A stretch of DNA of 47,871 nucleotides, from the NCBI GenBank assembly GCA_903834825.1, contig CAILKQ010000128.1:1-47871 (forward strand), in the 5' to 3' direction. Both the position numbers and the translations under genes were made by a program. Positions 1 through 8,605 of the stretch are shown piece by piece. This DNA is from an uncultured bacterium (GTDB taxonomy: Bacteria; Bacteroidota; Bacteroidia; Chitinophagales; Chitinophagaceae). Every line of letters begins with the position of its first letter. Position 1 is the stretch's first letter. The notes under the pieces are model-generated. The model saw nothing but the letters and a program-made list of their open reading frames with translations. It searched no databases and had not been told where the DNA came from.

Positions 1-62
1 CCGGACCTGTGACAGTCAACGGTTTTCAAGACCGCCGCATTCGACCGCTCTGCCATCTCTCC
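1..62 (-). tRNA. tRNA-Ser (anticodon UGA), 3' part outside window
   Basis: Read on the minus strand, the sequence starts GGAGAGATGGCAGAGCGG, with a D-arm and then an anticodon stem-loop whose seven-base loop CTTGAAA carries anticodon TGA. A long variable arm begins (TTGACTGTCAC), as expected for a class II tRNA. The T-arm and acceptor 3' strand lie beyond base 1. It decodes UCA/UCN serine codons. It is divergent from the ABC exporter gene and has a perfect -7 box immediately upstream. Confidence 0.93.
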
Positions 63-66
63 GGCG

Positions 67-74
67 CAAAAGTA
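67..74 (-). promoter_or_regulatory. -7 box of tRNA-Ser promoter
   Basis: The minus strand reads TACTTTTG, a perfect match to the Bacteroidota -7 consensus TAnnTTTG. Only four bases (CGCC) separate it from the first base of the mature tRNA. No good -33 TTTG is seen at the usual 19-21 bp spacing. Confidence 0.6.
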
Positions 75-156
75 AAACATCAAAGCCGAATTAAAAAGAA
101 ATCATCGAAAAAACATCTTAAAACTCCTCACTGCAGTTTAATAACTTTACCAACAG

Positions 157-1980
157 ATGAAGGAACTCAAACAGCTGAATAAATATTTCTGGAAATACCG
201 GTGGAGACTTACCCTTGGGTTTATATTCATTTTATTGTCCAACTACTTTGGTATACTGGCGCCACAGATGACAGGCTATGTGGTAGATGAAGTGCAACGG
301 GCAATCAATCCAGTTGCCATGCCTTCCGAAAAGGTCTTTTTTGATCCATTGGTCAAGTGGTGCATTGGCGTCTTCAAAAACGCTGGGCTTGATTTTTCGC
401 AGTTGGTCATGGCCTGCGGATTGCTCTTGCTTGCACTGGCATTGATCAGGGGATTTTTTATGTTTTTGATGCGCCAAACCATCATTGTCATGAGCCGCCA
501 TATTGAGTTTGACCAGAAAAACGAGGTGTATGCGCATTACCAGCAGTTGGATGCACAATTCTACAAGGTAAACAGTACCGGCGACCTCATGAGCCGCATG
601 TCTGAAGACGTCTCAAGGGTAAGGATGTATACAGGACCTGCCCTGATGTACCTGATGAACCTTAGCATACTGATTGCAATCAGCCTGTTCTACATGTTCA
701 AAAAAAATGCTCTATTGTCTGCTTATGTTCTTGCACCTTTGCCATTGCTGGCCTTTGCCATGTATTTTGTCAACATCTACATCAACAAGAAAAGCGAGAA
801 AATACAAGCCCAATTGAGCACCCTAACCAGTCTGGCGCAGCAGTCCTTTTCTGGAATAAGGGTCATCAAATCCTACAACCAGGAGAAGTCATCCCTGGGT
901 TTTTTCGACGCAGAAAGCGAAGGCTACAGGAAAAGTGGAATGGCACTCTCTACCATGGAAGCGGTTTATTTTCCGGCCATTGGATTGCTGATTGGATTAA
1001 GTACGCTGTTGACAATTTATATTGGAAGCATCTATCAATTGGAACACCGCATCAGTGCCGGAACCATCGCGGAGTTTGTGGTCTATATCAACATGCTTAC
1101 TTTTCCCGTTTCTGCCATTGGCTGGGTAGTATCTAACACCCAAAGAGCGGCGGCTTCCCAAAAACGACTCAATGAATTCCTTCAAATAAAATCCAATATC
1201 ATTGAAGTCAAGGATGCTGAGAGCCTTGAAAAAATTGATCTTCTGGAGTTTGATGCGGTAGATTTTACCTTTCCTCATACAGGGATAAGGGCAGTTAAGG
1301 ACTTTAGCCTCAGTATAAAGCGCGGCGAAAAAATTGCATTGATTGGCAAGACCGGTTGTGGTAAATCCACGGTAGCCCAGTTGTTGATCAGGATGTTTGA
1401 TCCACAGAAAGGTCAAATCAGGTTGAATGGGAAAAATATAAATGGACTCAATCTTGATTCATTGAGAAAATTGGTCAGTTATGTTCCACAGGATGTTTTT
1501 TTGTTCAGCGATTCCATCCACCACAACATCAATTTTAGTTCCGGTGAGGAGGATATTTCCAAGGCAAAAAAAGCTGCCGAAAACGCGGTGATCCAAGATG
1601 AGATTGAGGCATTGCCCAATGGATTTGAAACGATGATAGGGGAGCGAGGTGTTACACTTTCTGGGGGACAGAAGCAACGGATATCCATTGCTAGAGCGCT
1701 TTCCAAAGAAAATGACCTATTGATATTTGACGACTGCCTAAGTGCTGTGGATGCCAATACCGAGCACAAGATAGCCTCAAACCTTAACCATTATTTGGTG
1801 AATAAAACGGCCATCATCATCACCCATAGGATTTTCCCATCCTTTGTTTTTGATCAAATCATTGTCATGGAGGATGGTATGGTCTTAGAAAAAGGCACCC
1901 ATGAGGCATTGGTCAAAGCCAACGGGTATTATGCCAATTTATTGAGAACCCAGCAAATGGATGCTGGTCTTCCTCAATAA
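157..1980 (+). CDS. ABC transporter, exporter-type half-transporter (TM domain fused to ATPase)
   Basis: This 607-residue half-transporter has an N-terminal six-helix ABC exporter domain (about residues 15-330) and a C-terminal nucleotide-binding domain. Visible motifs are Walker A GKTGCGKST (397-405), signature LSGGQ (501-505), Walker B LLIFD (521-525) and a switch His in IIITHR. The residue after Walker B, normally the catalytic Glu, is Asp526, as in MdlA-like exporters. It likely acts as a dimer in the inner membrane, exporting a lipid or drug; the substrate cannot be read from sequence. It is a single gene with no second ABC subunit beside it. An imperfect -7 box (TAACTTTA, 142-149) lies seven bases before the ATG, so the leader should be very short. 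Confidence 0.9.
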   Translation: MKELKQLNKYFWKYRWRLTLGFIFILLSNYFGILAPQMTGYVVDEVQRAINPVAMPSEKVFFDPLVKWCIGVFKNAGLDFSQLVMACGLLLLALALIRGFFMFLMRQTIIVMSRHIEFDQKNEVYAHYQQLDAQFYKVNSTGDLMSRMSEDVSRVRMYTGPALMYLMNLSILIAISLFYMFKKNALLSAYVLAPLPLLAFAMYFVNIYINKKSEKIQAQLSTLTSLAQQSFSGIRVIKSYNQEKSSLGFFDAESEGYRKSGMALSTMEAVYFPAIGLLIGLSTLLTIYIGSIYQLEHRISAGTIAEFVVYINMLTFPVSAIGWVVSNTQRAAASQKRLNEFLQIKSNIIEVKDAESLEKIDLLEFDAVDFTFPHTGIRAVKDFSLSIKRGEKIALIGKTGCGKSTVAQLLIRMFDPQKGQIRLNGKNINGLNLDSLRKLVSYVPQDVFLFSDSIHHNINFSSGEEDISKAKKAAENAVIQDEIEALPNGFETMIGERGVTLSGGQKQRISIARALSKENDLLIFDDCLSAVDANTEHKIASNLNHYLVNKTAIIITHRIFPSFVFDQIIVMEDGMVLEKGTHEALVKANGYYANLLRTQQMDAGLPQ

Positions 1981-2027
1981 CAGGCTTTTTAGCCATAAAA
2001 AACAGTTCCAAAAAAGCAATACTAAAT

Positions 2028-2057
2028 TTTGACAATTCCAAAACAATGCTATCTTTA
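2028..2057 (+). promoter_or_regulatory. promoter of the PUR-alpha gene
   Basis: TTTG at 2028-2031 is followed after 18 bp by TATCTTTA (2050-2057), one mismatch from TAnnTTTG. Transcription would begin near 2063, leaving room for starts at 2072, 2096 or 2123. Confidence 0.5.
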
Positions 2058-2095
2058 TAGAGACCAACCAATTGCTCTCACCAAAATCTTCAATT

Positions 2096-2671
2096 GTGCA
2101 GTACGACAACAACGAAAAAAGAATGGACAGCGTTTACAGCAAACGCATTAGGGCAGGCAAAAGAAGGACCTATTTCTTCGATGTCAGGACTACCCGTGGC
2201 AATGATTATTACCTGACCATCACAGAAAGCAGAAAGCGTTTCAATGACGATGGTTATGACCGTCACAAGATTTTTTTATACAAAGAAGATTTTAATAAGT
2301 TTATCAAAGCACTGGGTGAAGCAGTAGATCATGTAAAAACTGAATTGATGCCTGATTTTGATTTCGATGCATTCAACCATGAATATGATGAGGAAGGTGG
2401 TGAAGGCCAGGAAGGTGGTTATAGCGGAGGTTATTCCAGACCTGTATCAGCTCCGGTTGTTTCTGTTGAAGCTGCCGAAGCTCCTACAGAAGAATCTCCC
2501 ATATCATCTTCAGAAGATACTTCAACCGCCCAGCCTTCGGCTGACGAGTTTAACCCTTCAACCTCCTCAGCCCCCCAGGCTTCTGATGACGAGTTCAACG
2601 CTTCAACCCCCTCAACCCCTTCAACCTCCGAAGGCGACAACGGAGCTTCAGAAGAAGTTGACAAATGGTAA
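2096..2671 (+). CDS. PUR-alpha/DUF3276 family nucleic-acid-binding protein with low-complexity tail
   Basis: The N-terminal ~85 residues match the bacterial PUR-alpha fold (DUF3276): SKRIRAGKRRTYFFDV, NDYYLTITESRKR and HKIFLYKEDFNKF are hallmark segments. Family members bind single-stranded nucleic acid; the cellular role in Bacteroidota is not established. After residue ~95 the protein becomes an acidic, Ser/Thr/Pro/Glu-rich tail with near-repeats (DEFNPSTSSAP, DEFNASTPSTP). I chose GTG 2096, giving MQYDNNEKRMDS, because it keeps a short leader before the conserved EKRM; TTG 2072 and ATG 2123 are alternatives. The tail DNA contains a copy of a dispersed repeat also found between two genes near 14.4 kb. 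A strong terminator follows. Confidence 0.85.
   Translation: MQYDNNEKRMDSVYSKRIRAGKRRTYFFDVRTTRGNDYYLTITESRKRFNDDGYDRHKIFLYKEDFNKFIKALGEAVDHVKTELMPDFDFDAFNHEYDEEGGEGQEGGYSGGYSRPVSAPVVSVEAAEAPTEESPISSSEDTSTAQPSADEFNPSTSSAPQASDDEFNASTPSTPSTSEGDNGASEEVDKW
2526..2566 (+). repeat. dispersed hairpin repeat, coding copy
   Basis: A ~41-base element inside the PUR-alpha tail consists of the perfect inverted repeat CAGCCTTCGGCTG (2531-2543) followed by GACGAGTTTAACCCTTCAAC. It aligns over its full length with 14401-14442 on the same strand, with only scattered substitutions and one 1-base gap. A decayed second copy (GATGACGAGTTCAACGCTTC onwards) follows at about 2577-2632. Confidence 0.7.
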
Positions 2672-2693
2672 TATCATTTTAAATATTTTATTC

Positions 2694-2724
2694 AAGGGTG
2701 GATTTTTCCACCCTTTTGTTTTTT
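2694..2724 (+). terminator. intrinsic terminator after the PUR-alpha gene
   Basis: Stem AAGGGTGG (2694-2701), loop ATTTTT, stem CCACCCTT (2708-2715), then a T-rich tail. It separates the PUR-alpha gene from the alpha-galactosidase gene 18 bp downstream. Confidence 0.85.
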
Positions 2725-2741
2725 ACCCAATCAAACGATTC

Positions 2742-4757
2742 ATGATGAAATTGTATGTTTTTCTCATTTGCTCATTCTTATTCTCACAGCAAACCATTTG
2801 GGCCCAAAACAATACAAGCCTTTTTCTTGATGACCTGTCACTCCAAACCTATTCAGAAGGCATAAGACCTGTATCTGCCAAGTCTAATTATTGGCATAAT
2901 ACAATCAAAATAGGTGGCGTTGCATACAAAAGGGGATTTGGCGCTCAATCGCCTGCAGTGCTTTCATTCATGCTGGATGGCAACGCCAAAAGTTTTTCAA
3001 CTGAAGTAGGTGTTGATGATTCTGCCAACACAGCCATCCCACTTACTTTTTATGTGCTGGCTGATCAAAAAATCTTGTTTCAAAGCAAGGCCATGCATGT
3101 TGGGGATGCTGCGGTAAAGATTGATCTAGACCTTACCGGAGTCAGGCAATTGGGACTGTTGATCACCGATACGGTGGGTGGATTGGGTAACAAAAGAACC
3201 AATGGGAACTGGGCCAATGCCAGGTTGCTCATCAAGGAAGGATTTACCCCAGGATATGTGCAGAACAACGGTCCTAAATATATCTTGACGCCTGCACCCA
3301 AGAAAACGCCACAAATCAATACCGCCAAGGTTTTTGGTGCCACCCCTGGAAATCCGGTTCTTTTTAAGGTAGCTACAACTGGGATTCAACCAATGTCATT
3401 CAGTGCTTCAAATCTTCCCGAAGGATTACAAATTGCTTCAGAAACTGGCATCATTACTGGATCTGTGAAACAGCGGGGTAATTATGAGGTGATCCTGAAA
3501 GCAAAAAACCAATTGGGTGAGGCTACTAAAAAATTGATCATTAAAATAGGCGATACCATTGCACTTACTCCACCCATTGGATGGAATGGATGGAACTCCT
3601 GGGAAGCTGAGATTGATCAGGAAAAGGTTTTGGCTTCGGCTTATGCTATGGTAAAAACAGGATTGGCGGATCATGGTTGGACCTATATCAATGTGGATGA
3701 TGCATGGATGGGCAAACGAGGTGGACCCGATACAGCATTGCAACCCAATGAAAAGTTTCCAGACATCAAAGGCATGATCGATCAGATCCATACAATGGGA
3801 CTGAAGGCTGGTTTGTATTCAACGCCATACCTCGCAAGCTATGGTGGTTATGTGGGCGCATCCTCTGATTATCCTACCGGTGGTGAAACCCATGAACTTT
3901 TCAAGCCCAATCGACCGCCTTATAGCCGTATTGGCAAATACAAGTTTGAACCCAACGATGCCCGCCAAATGGCTGCTTGGGGTGTGGATTTTCTAAAATA
4001 TGATTGGCGTATAGACGTTGCGTCAACAGAACGCATGTCAACTGCCCTTAAAAACTCTGGAAGGGATATCGTTTTCAGCCTTTCCAACAATGCACCCTTT
4101 GAAAAGGTGACTGATTGGGTTCGGTTGTCGAACATGTATAGGACTGGTCCGGACATCAAGGACAGTTGGACAAGTTTATACAACACTTCATTTGTGTTGG
4201 ACAAATGGTCGCCTTTTGCTGGTCCAGGGCATTGGAGCGATGCAGACATGATGATTGTGGGTGATGTTTCCATTGGACCTGTATTGCACCCCACACGGCT
4301 TACCCCTGATGAACAATACAGCCATGTGAGTATTTTTAGCCTCATAGCTTCTCCAATGTTGATTGGCTGTCCAATCGATCGATTGGATCCGTTTACGGTG
4401 AGCCTGCTTTCCAATGATGAGGTCATTGCCATCAACCAAGACCCATTGGGCAAAGCTGCACGACTAGTTTTGGAGAAAGATGGGTTTCAGGTATGGAAAC
4501 GTGAGCTGGAAAATGGTGATTATGCGGTTGGTATTTTCAATATTGCCGGTTATGGCAAAACGCCACAATCTTATTTTCGTTGGGGCAAAGAACAACCCAA
4601 AACATTTGCGTTGAATTTTAATGAAATTGGCCTGCTTGGCAATTTCAAGATAAGGGATGTTTGGCGCCAAAAAGACCTTGGAATTTTCAAGGGTAAAATA
4701 ACAACTTCAATCCCTCACCATGGCGTGGTGATGATTCGTTTAAAAAAGAATAGCTGA
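2742..4757 (+). CDS. secreted alpha-galactosidase, GH27, with NPCBM and Ig-like domains
   Basis: This 671-residue protein should hydrolyse terminal alpha-galactosides of plant or host glycans. It has a signal peptide (MMKLYVFLICSFLFSQQTIW), an NPCBM-type carbohydrate-binding domain (about residues 28-145), an Ig/cadherin-like domain (about 165-255) and a GH27 (alpha/beta)8 barrel from LTPPIGWNGWNSW onward. The expected nucleophile is Asp421 (KYDW) and the acid/base Asp502 (SDADM), by analogy with the FLKYDN and DPDM motifs of family members. The frame stays open upstream into the PUR-alpha gene, but the signal peptide and the terminator fix the start at ATG 2742 (or 2745). It is convergent with pgi; no SusC/SusD pair or other glycosidase is adjacent. 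Confidence 0.93.
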   Translation: MMKLYVFLICSFLFSQQTIWAQNNTSLFLDDLSLQTYSEGIRPVSAKSNYWHNTIKIGGVAYKRGFGAQSPAVLSFMLDGNAKSFSTEVGVDDSANTAIPLTFYVLADQKILFQSKAMHVGDAAVKIDLDLTGVRQLGLLITDTVGGLGNKRTNGNWANARLLIKEGFTPGYVQNNGPKYILTPAPKKTPQINTAKVFGATPGNPVLFKVATTGIQPMSFSASNLPEGLQIASETGIITGSVKQRGNYEVILKAKNQLGEATKKLIIKIGDTIALTPPIGWNGWNSWEAEIDQEKVLASAYAMVKTGLADHGWTYINVDDAWMGKRGGPDTALQPNEKFPDIKGMIDQIHTMGLKAGLYSTPYLASYGGYVGASSDYPTGGETHELFKPNRPPYSRIGKYKFEPNDARQMAAWGVDFLKYDWRIDVASTERMSTALKNSGRDIVFSLSNNAPFEKVTDWVRLSNMYRTGPDIKDSWTSLYNTSFVLDKWSPFAGPGHWSDADMMIVGDVSIGPVLHPTRLTPDEQYSHVSIFSLIASPMLIGCPIDRLDPFTVSLLSNDEVIAINQDPLGKAARLVLEKDGFQVWKRELENGDYAVGIFNIAGYGKTPQSYFRWGKEQPKTFALNFNEIGLLGNFKIRDVWRQKDLGIFKGKITTSIPHHGVVMIRLKKNS

Positions 4758-4775
4758 GCTACATTCCATATAGCC

Positions 4776-6425
4776 CTAACCCCTCAACCCCAAAAAAGCA
4801 TTCATCAACCCCGTTGTCGAACTGTCATGGCCTTCAATCTGTTGGGATCCATCAAGCTGTGGTAAGATCTTATTGGCCAATTGCTTCCCCAATTCAACAC
4901 CCCATTGGTCAAAACTGTAAATATTCCAGATGACGCCCTGGACAAATATTTTGTGTTCGTATGCCGCAATGAGTTTACCCAGCTCAAATGGGTCAATCTT
5001 TTTTAACAGGAATGAGTTGGTGGGTTTGTTTCCTTCAAAGACCTTGAACGCCACCAGCGCATTTCTTTGTTCTTCAGAAAGTTGAGGCAATTCAGCAACT
5101 GCTTCTTCAGCAGTTTTACCATTCATCAACGCTTCTGTCTGTGCAAAGAAATTCGTCATTAATTTTACATGGTGGTCGCCAATTGGATTGTGGCTGATTG
5201 CAGGTGCTATAAAATCACAAGGGATCATCAATGTTCCCTGATGGATCAGTTGATAAAACGCATGTTGTCCATTGGTGCCGGGTTCGCCCCAAATCACTGG
5301 GCCTGAAGCATAACCTAATGCATTTCCACTTCTATCAACACGCTTTCCATTGCTCTCCATATTCCCTTGTTGGAAATAGGCTGCAAAACGGTGCAGGTAT
5401 TGATCGTAAGGAAGGATGGCTTCAGACTGCACGCCAAAGAAATTGACATACCAAAGGCCAATCAAAGCCATTTTTACCGGGATGTTTTCTTCAAATGAAT
5501 TGTTCTTGAAATGCTTGTCCATTGCGTGGGCGCCTTTCAGCAAGGACTCAAAATTTTTATAACCAATGGTCAATGCAATGGATAGTCCGATGGCACTCCA
5601 AAGGCTGTACCTTCCTCCAACCCAATCCCAAAATTCAAACATGTTTTCCTTGGCAATGCCAAATTCAACCACGGCTTTTTCATTGGTAGACAATGCCACA
5701 AAATGTTTGGCAACATGGGTAGCATTCCCGGATTGTTGGATGAACCAATCCCTTGCCGTATGGGCATTGGTCATGGTTTCCTGTGTAGTGAAAGTCTTGG
5801 AAGCAATTAAAAACAAAGTTTCGTCAGCCGCTATACCTTTCAGGCATTCAGCAATATGTGTTCCATCTACATTGGATACAAAATGGACTTGCATGCCCTC
5901 AACCCAATAGGGTTTTAGGGCTTCCGTTACCATGACTGGGCCCAGGTCGCTTCCCCCAATGCCGATGTTGACAATTTGTTTGATGGGCTTGTCAGAATAT
6001 CCTTTCCATTCACCTGAGTGAATCTTGCTGCAGATCTCTTTCATTTGTGAGAGAACGGCTGTAACCTTGGGCATCACGTCTTCACCATCCGTCGTCACAG
6101 GTTCGCCAGAGAAATTCCGCAAAGCGGTATGTAAAACTGCCCTGTTTTCCGTCCTGTTTATTTTTTCACCATCAAACATGGCGTTGATCGCTTCTTTTAA
6201 GCCAGATTCATGGGCAAGTTCATTCAACAACTTCAATGTCTCATCAGTGATGATGTTCTTTGAATAATCAAAGAGCAGGTTGCCTTCTGTCTGTGAAAAT
6301 GCATCAAAACGCGAAGGGTCATTCCTGAACAGTTCACGCATGTGCACCTGCTTCATTTGAGTTGCGTGTGATTCAAGTTTTTTCCAGGCCTCGGTTTTTG
6401 TAGGATTGATGGTTGGGAAGGGCAT
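4776..6425 (-). CDS. pgi: glucose-6-phosphate isomerase
   Basis: Interconverts glucose 6-phosphate and fructose 6-phosphate in the cytoplasm. The 549-residue length is that of the long (E. coli-like) form. Diagnostic segments include [14 protein letters not shown] (sugar-phosphate loop), [16 protein letters not shown] (PGI signature 1) and a second signature near the C-terminus containing [12 protein letters not shown]. Its ATG overlaps the stop of the upstream threonine aldolase gene by one base (TGATG), so the two should be co-transcribed and translationally coupled. The C-terminal end is convergent with the alpha-galactosidase gene, 18 bp away, with no clear terminator between. Confidence 0.97.
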   Translation of the reverse strand: MPFPTINPTKTEAWKKLESHATQMKQVHMRELFRNDPSRFDAFSQTEGNLLFDYSKNIITDETLKLLNELAHESGLKEAINAMFDGEKINRTENRAVLHTALRNFSGEPVTTDGEDVMPKVTAVLSQMKEICSKIHSGEWKGYSDKPIKQIVNIGIGGSDLGPVMVTEALKPYWVEGMQVHFVSNVDGTHIAECLKGIAADETLFLIASKTFTTQETMTNAHTARDWFIQQSGNATHVAKHFVALSTNEKAVVEFGIAKENMFEFWDWVGGRYSLWSAIGLSIALTIGYKNFESLLKGAHAMDKHFKNNSFEENIPVKMALIGLWYVNFFGVQSEAILPYDQYLHRFAAYFQQGNMESNGKRVDRSGNALGYASGPVIWGEPGTNGQHAFYQLIHQGTLMIPCDFIAPAISHNPIGDHHVKLMTNFFAQTEALMNGKTAEEAVAELPQLSEEQRNALVAFKVFEGNKPTNSFLLKKIDPFELGKLIAAYEHKIFVQGVIWNIYSFDQWGVELGKQLANKILPQLDGSQQIEGHDSSTTGLMNAFLGLRG

Positions 6426-7447
6426 CAGTTGTATTGTTTTAAACTATCTTCTAATTGATTGATCATGTCTGCATGAATATCCAGATGGGTGACCATCCTG
6501 AAGCGGGTAGGGGAGATCGCAAAAAACAATACGCCTTTGTTACTCATGTTGGAGATGAATGCAGGCAGGTTGAAATCAGGCATGCATTCTGCGATTACTA
6601 TATTGGTTTCGACGGGAACAACTTCTTTCACAAAGGATTTCTCCTTGAGTATTGCCTCAATGGCCTTGGCATTCAAATGGTCTGTGCTGAGCCGGTCTAC
6701 ATTGTTTTGCAATGCATACAATCCTGCTGCCGCCAAACTGCCTGCCTGCCTCATTCCGCCTCCAAATACTTTTCTGATGCGCCTGGCTTTTTTGATAAAA
6801 GCTGCATCACCCAACAATAGGCTTCCAACCGGTGCGCCCAATCCTTTGCTGAGACAGATGGAAATGGTGTCAAAAGCTTCACCATATTCTGCAGCTGTTT
6901 CATTTTTTGCAACAAGTGCATTGAAAAGCCTGGCTCCGTCGATGTGTAAAGACAAACCATTTTTTCTACAAACTGCACCAATCTCCAGGATATCGTTGAA
7001 GTTATAGCAACTGCCCCCACCCCGATTTCCTGTGTTTTCTATTACCACAAGCCTCGACAATGGTTTATGGACATCATCAGGATTGTGAATGGATGCTTCC
7101 ACCATGGATGCGGTAATCCTGCCACGGTCTCCTTGTAGCAATTTCACTGATGCGCCGGAGTTCGAGGCTATTCCACCCCCCTCGTATTGATAAATATGGG
7201 AAAGTTCATCACAAATGACCTCGTCCCCTGGTTGGGTATGACACCTGATGGCAATTTGATTGGTCATGGTACCACTGGGGCAAAAAAGGGCTTTTCCCTT
7301 TCCAAACATCGCTGCTGAGAACGATTCCAACGCATTGATGGAAGGGTCTTCCTGGAAAACATCATCCCCAACTGGGGCTTGATGCATTGCGTCGAGCATG
7401 TCTTTTGAGGGCTTGGTGACGGTATCCGATCTTAAATCTATGGTCAT
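6425..7447 (-). CDS. low-specificity L-threonine aldolase (PLP enzyme)
   Basis: This 340-residue fold-type I PLP enzyme cleaves L-threonine (and allo-threonine) to glycine and acetaldehyde. The N-terminus [12 protein letters not shown] is a family hallmark, the PLP-binding lysine is Lys201 in [11 protein letters not shown], and HIDGAR provides the ring-stacking and phosphate region. It is the first gene of a two-gene unit with pgi. A perfect -7 box (TAATTTTG) lies only four bases upstream of the ATG, so the message is probably leaderless. Confidence 0.92.
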   Translation of the reverse strand: MTIDLRSDTVTKPSKDMLDAMHQAPVGDDVFQEDPSINALESFSAAMFGKGKALFCPSGTMTNQIAIRCHTQPGDEVICDELSHIYQYEGGGIASNSGASVKLLQGDRGRITASMVEASIHNPDDVHKPLSRLVVIENTGNRGGGSCYNFNDILEIGAVCRKNGLSLHIDGARLFNALVAKNETAAEYGEAFDTISICLSKGLGAPVGSLLLGDAAFIKKARRIRKVFGGGMRQAGSLAAAGLYALQNNVDRLSTDHLNAKAIEAILKEKSFVKEVVPVETNIVIAECMPDFNLPAFISNMSNKGVLFFAISPTRFRMVTHLDIHADMINQLEDSLKQYN

Positions 7448-7451
7448 ATGG

Positions 7452-7459
7452 CAAAATTA
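7452..7459 (-). promoter_or_regulatory. -7 box of threonine aldolase-pgi operon
   Basis: The minus strand reads TAATTTTG, then CCAT, then the ATG start (7447-7445). The spacing puts the expected transcription start at or next to the initiation codon. No convincing -33 element. Confidence 0.6.
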
Positions 7460-7576
7460 ATTCAACAAAACCGGTTAAATCTTATTGTTTTCAACTTTTG
7501 GTTCACATATTTTATTGATTTTCATAAAAAAATGGTATTTTTTGGTAAATGCCTATGATTTGTGGAAAATGAATTT

Positions 7577-7584
7577 TAATTTTG
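7577..7584 (+). promoter_or_regulatory. -7 box upstream of rpoD
   Basis: TAATTTTG is a perfect TAnnTTTG match, followed by CAGGCA, the same bases that follow the trxB -7 box. The leader would be about 85 nt, unusually long for this window. The -33 region (TATG, 7554-7557) is weak. Confidence 0.55.
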
Positions 7585-7676
7585 CAGGCATCACCGTAGC
7601 CTTTGATTAATAACAACTCCTTGGCAACTTACCAAGACTTCTCACCCGTATTACCAAGACAAATCCAAATTCTACC

Positions 7677-8534
7677 ATGAGGCAATTAAAAATAGCGACA
7701 CAGATTACGAACCGCGACTCACAGGCGGTAGAGAAGTACCTTCAGGAAATTTCTAAAATATCAATGATCACGCCGGAAGAAGAGACCATTCTTGCCCAGC
7801 GGATTAAAATGAACGATCAGCGTTCATTGGATAAATTGGTTCAGGCCAACCTTCGTTTTGTGGTTTCTGTTGCAAAACAATACCAGCACCAGGGTCTTTC
7901 TTTGAGTGACCTCATCAATGAGGGTAATCTCGGATTGATCAAGGCTGCACAAAGGTTTGATGAGACAAAAGGTTTCAAATTCATTTCCTATGCAGTGTGG
8001 TGGATTCGTCAATCTATCCTTCAGGCATTGGCTGAACAAGGTCGTCTGGTGCGTCTTCCACAAAACAAGATTGGTACATACAACAAAGCCAACAAGGCTT
8101 ATATGGCTTTTGAACAGGAACATGAGCGTGAGCCATCTACTGAAGAACTTGCCGAGATCCTTGAAATGAGCGAAACAGAAATCAACAATATTTTCCAAAG
8201 CAATACTCGTCATACTTCATTGGATGCTCCGGTACACGAAGCTGAAGATGTGGCCATGGGCGATCTTTTGCAAGGTGGTGATGATACGGATGATGATGTA
8301 ATGAAGGATTCTCTTCGTGCTGAGATCCGACGTGTCCTCAAATCATTGAGCCCTAGAGAAGCAGAAATTGTAAATGCTTATTTTGGACTGGATGGCGAAA
8401 ATGGCGTTACCATTGAGCAAATTGGTCAGAAATATGATCTTACCAAAGAGCGTATTCGCCAAATCAAAGAAAGGGCCATCAAACGCCTTCAAAAAGCCCG
8501 TTACAGCAATGCGCTGAAAGCATATTTAGGGTAG
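7677..8534 (+). CDS. rpoD: RNA polymerase primary sigma factor RpoD/SigA
   Basis: This 285-residue protein is the short Bacteroidota form lacking region 1.1. Region 1.2 spans about residues 16-50 (AVEKYLQEISKISMITPEEE), and region 2 about 50-125 includes NLRFVVSVAKQYQHQGLSL and GFKFISYAVWWIRQSILQAL (-7 recognition and melting). Region 3 follows, and region 4 (about 215-280) contains the helix-turn-helix TIEQIGQKYDLTKERIRQIK. It directs housekeeping transcription from TTTG/TAnnTTTG promoters such as those marked in this window. It is a single-gene unit ended by a strong terminator. Confidence 0.97.
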   Translation: MRQLKIATQITNRDSQAVEKYLQEISKISMITPEEETILAQRIKMNDQRSLDKLVQANLRFVVSVAKQYQHQGLSLSDLINEGNLGLIKAAQRFDETKGFKFISYAVWWIRQSILQALAEQGRLVRLPQNKIGTYNKANKAYMAFEQEHEREPSTEELAEILEMSETEINNIFQSNTRHTSLDAPVHEAEDVAMGDLLQGGDDTDDDVMKDSLRAEIRRVLKSLSPREAEIVNAYFGLDGENGVTIEQIGQKYDLTKERIRQIKERAIKRLQKARYSNALKAYLG

Positions 8535-8546
8535 TAATTATTTTAG

Positions 8547-8572
8547 AGCCCCGCAATTGCGGGGCTTTTTTT
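8547..8572 (+). terminator. rpoD intrinsic terminator
   Basis: A perfect 20-base palindrome, AGCCCCGCAATTGCGGGGCT (8547-8566), is followed by a T-run. It is the strongest terminator in the window. Confidence 0.95.
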
Positions 8573-8605
8573 GAACCCTTCCACCCATTTTGTTGTTTGA
8601 ATGTC

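Noticed and set aside
1983-1994. GGCTTTTTAGCC hairpin after the ABC exporter gene as a terminator
   Set aside because: It has a four-base stem with no following T-run.
2358-2741. An N-terminal extension of the alpha-galactosidase frame into the PUR-alpha gene
   Set aside because: It is Leu/Pro-rich out-of-frame translation of the repeat-containing tail; a terminator and a clear signal peptide place the true start at 2742.
7500-7676. A riboswitch or attenuator in the long rpoD leader
   Set aside because: I could not draw a convincing multi-stem structure or terminator; only the -7 box is supported.
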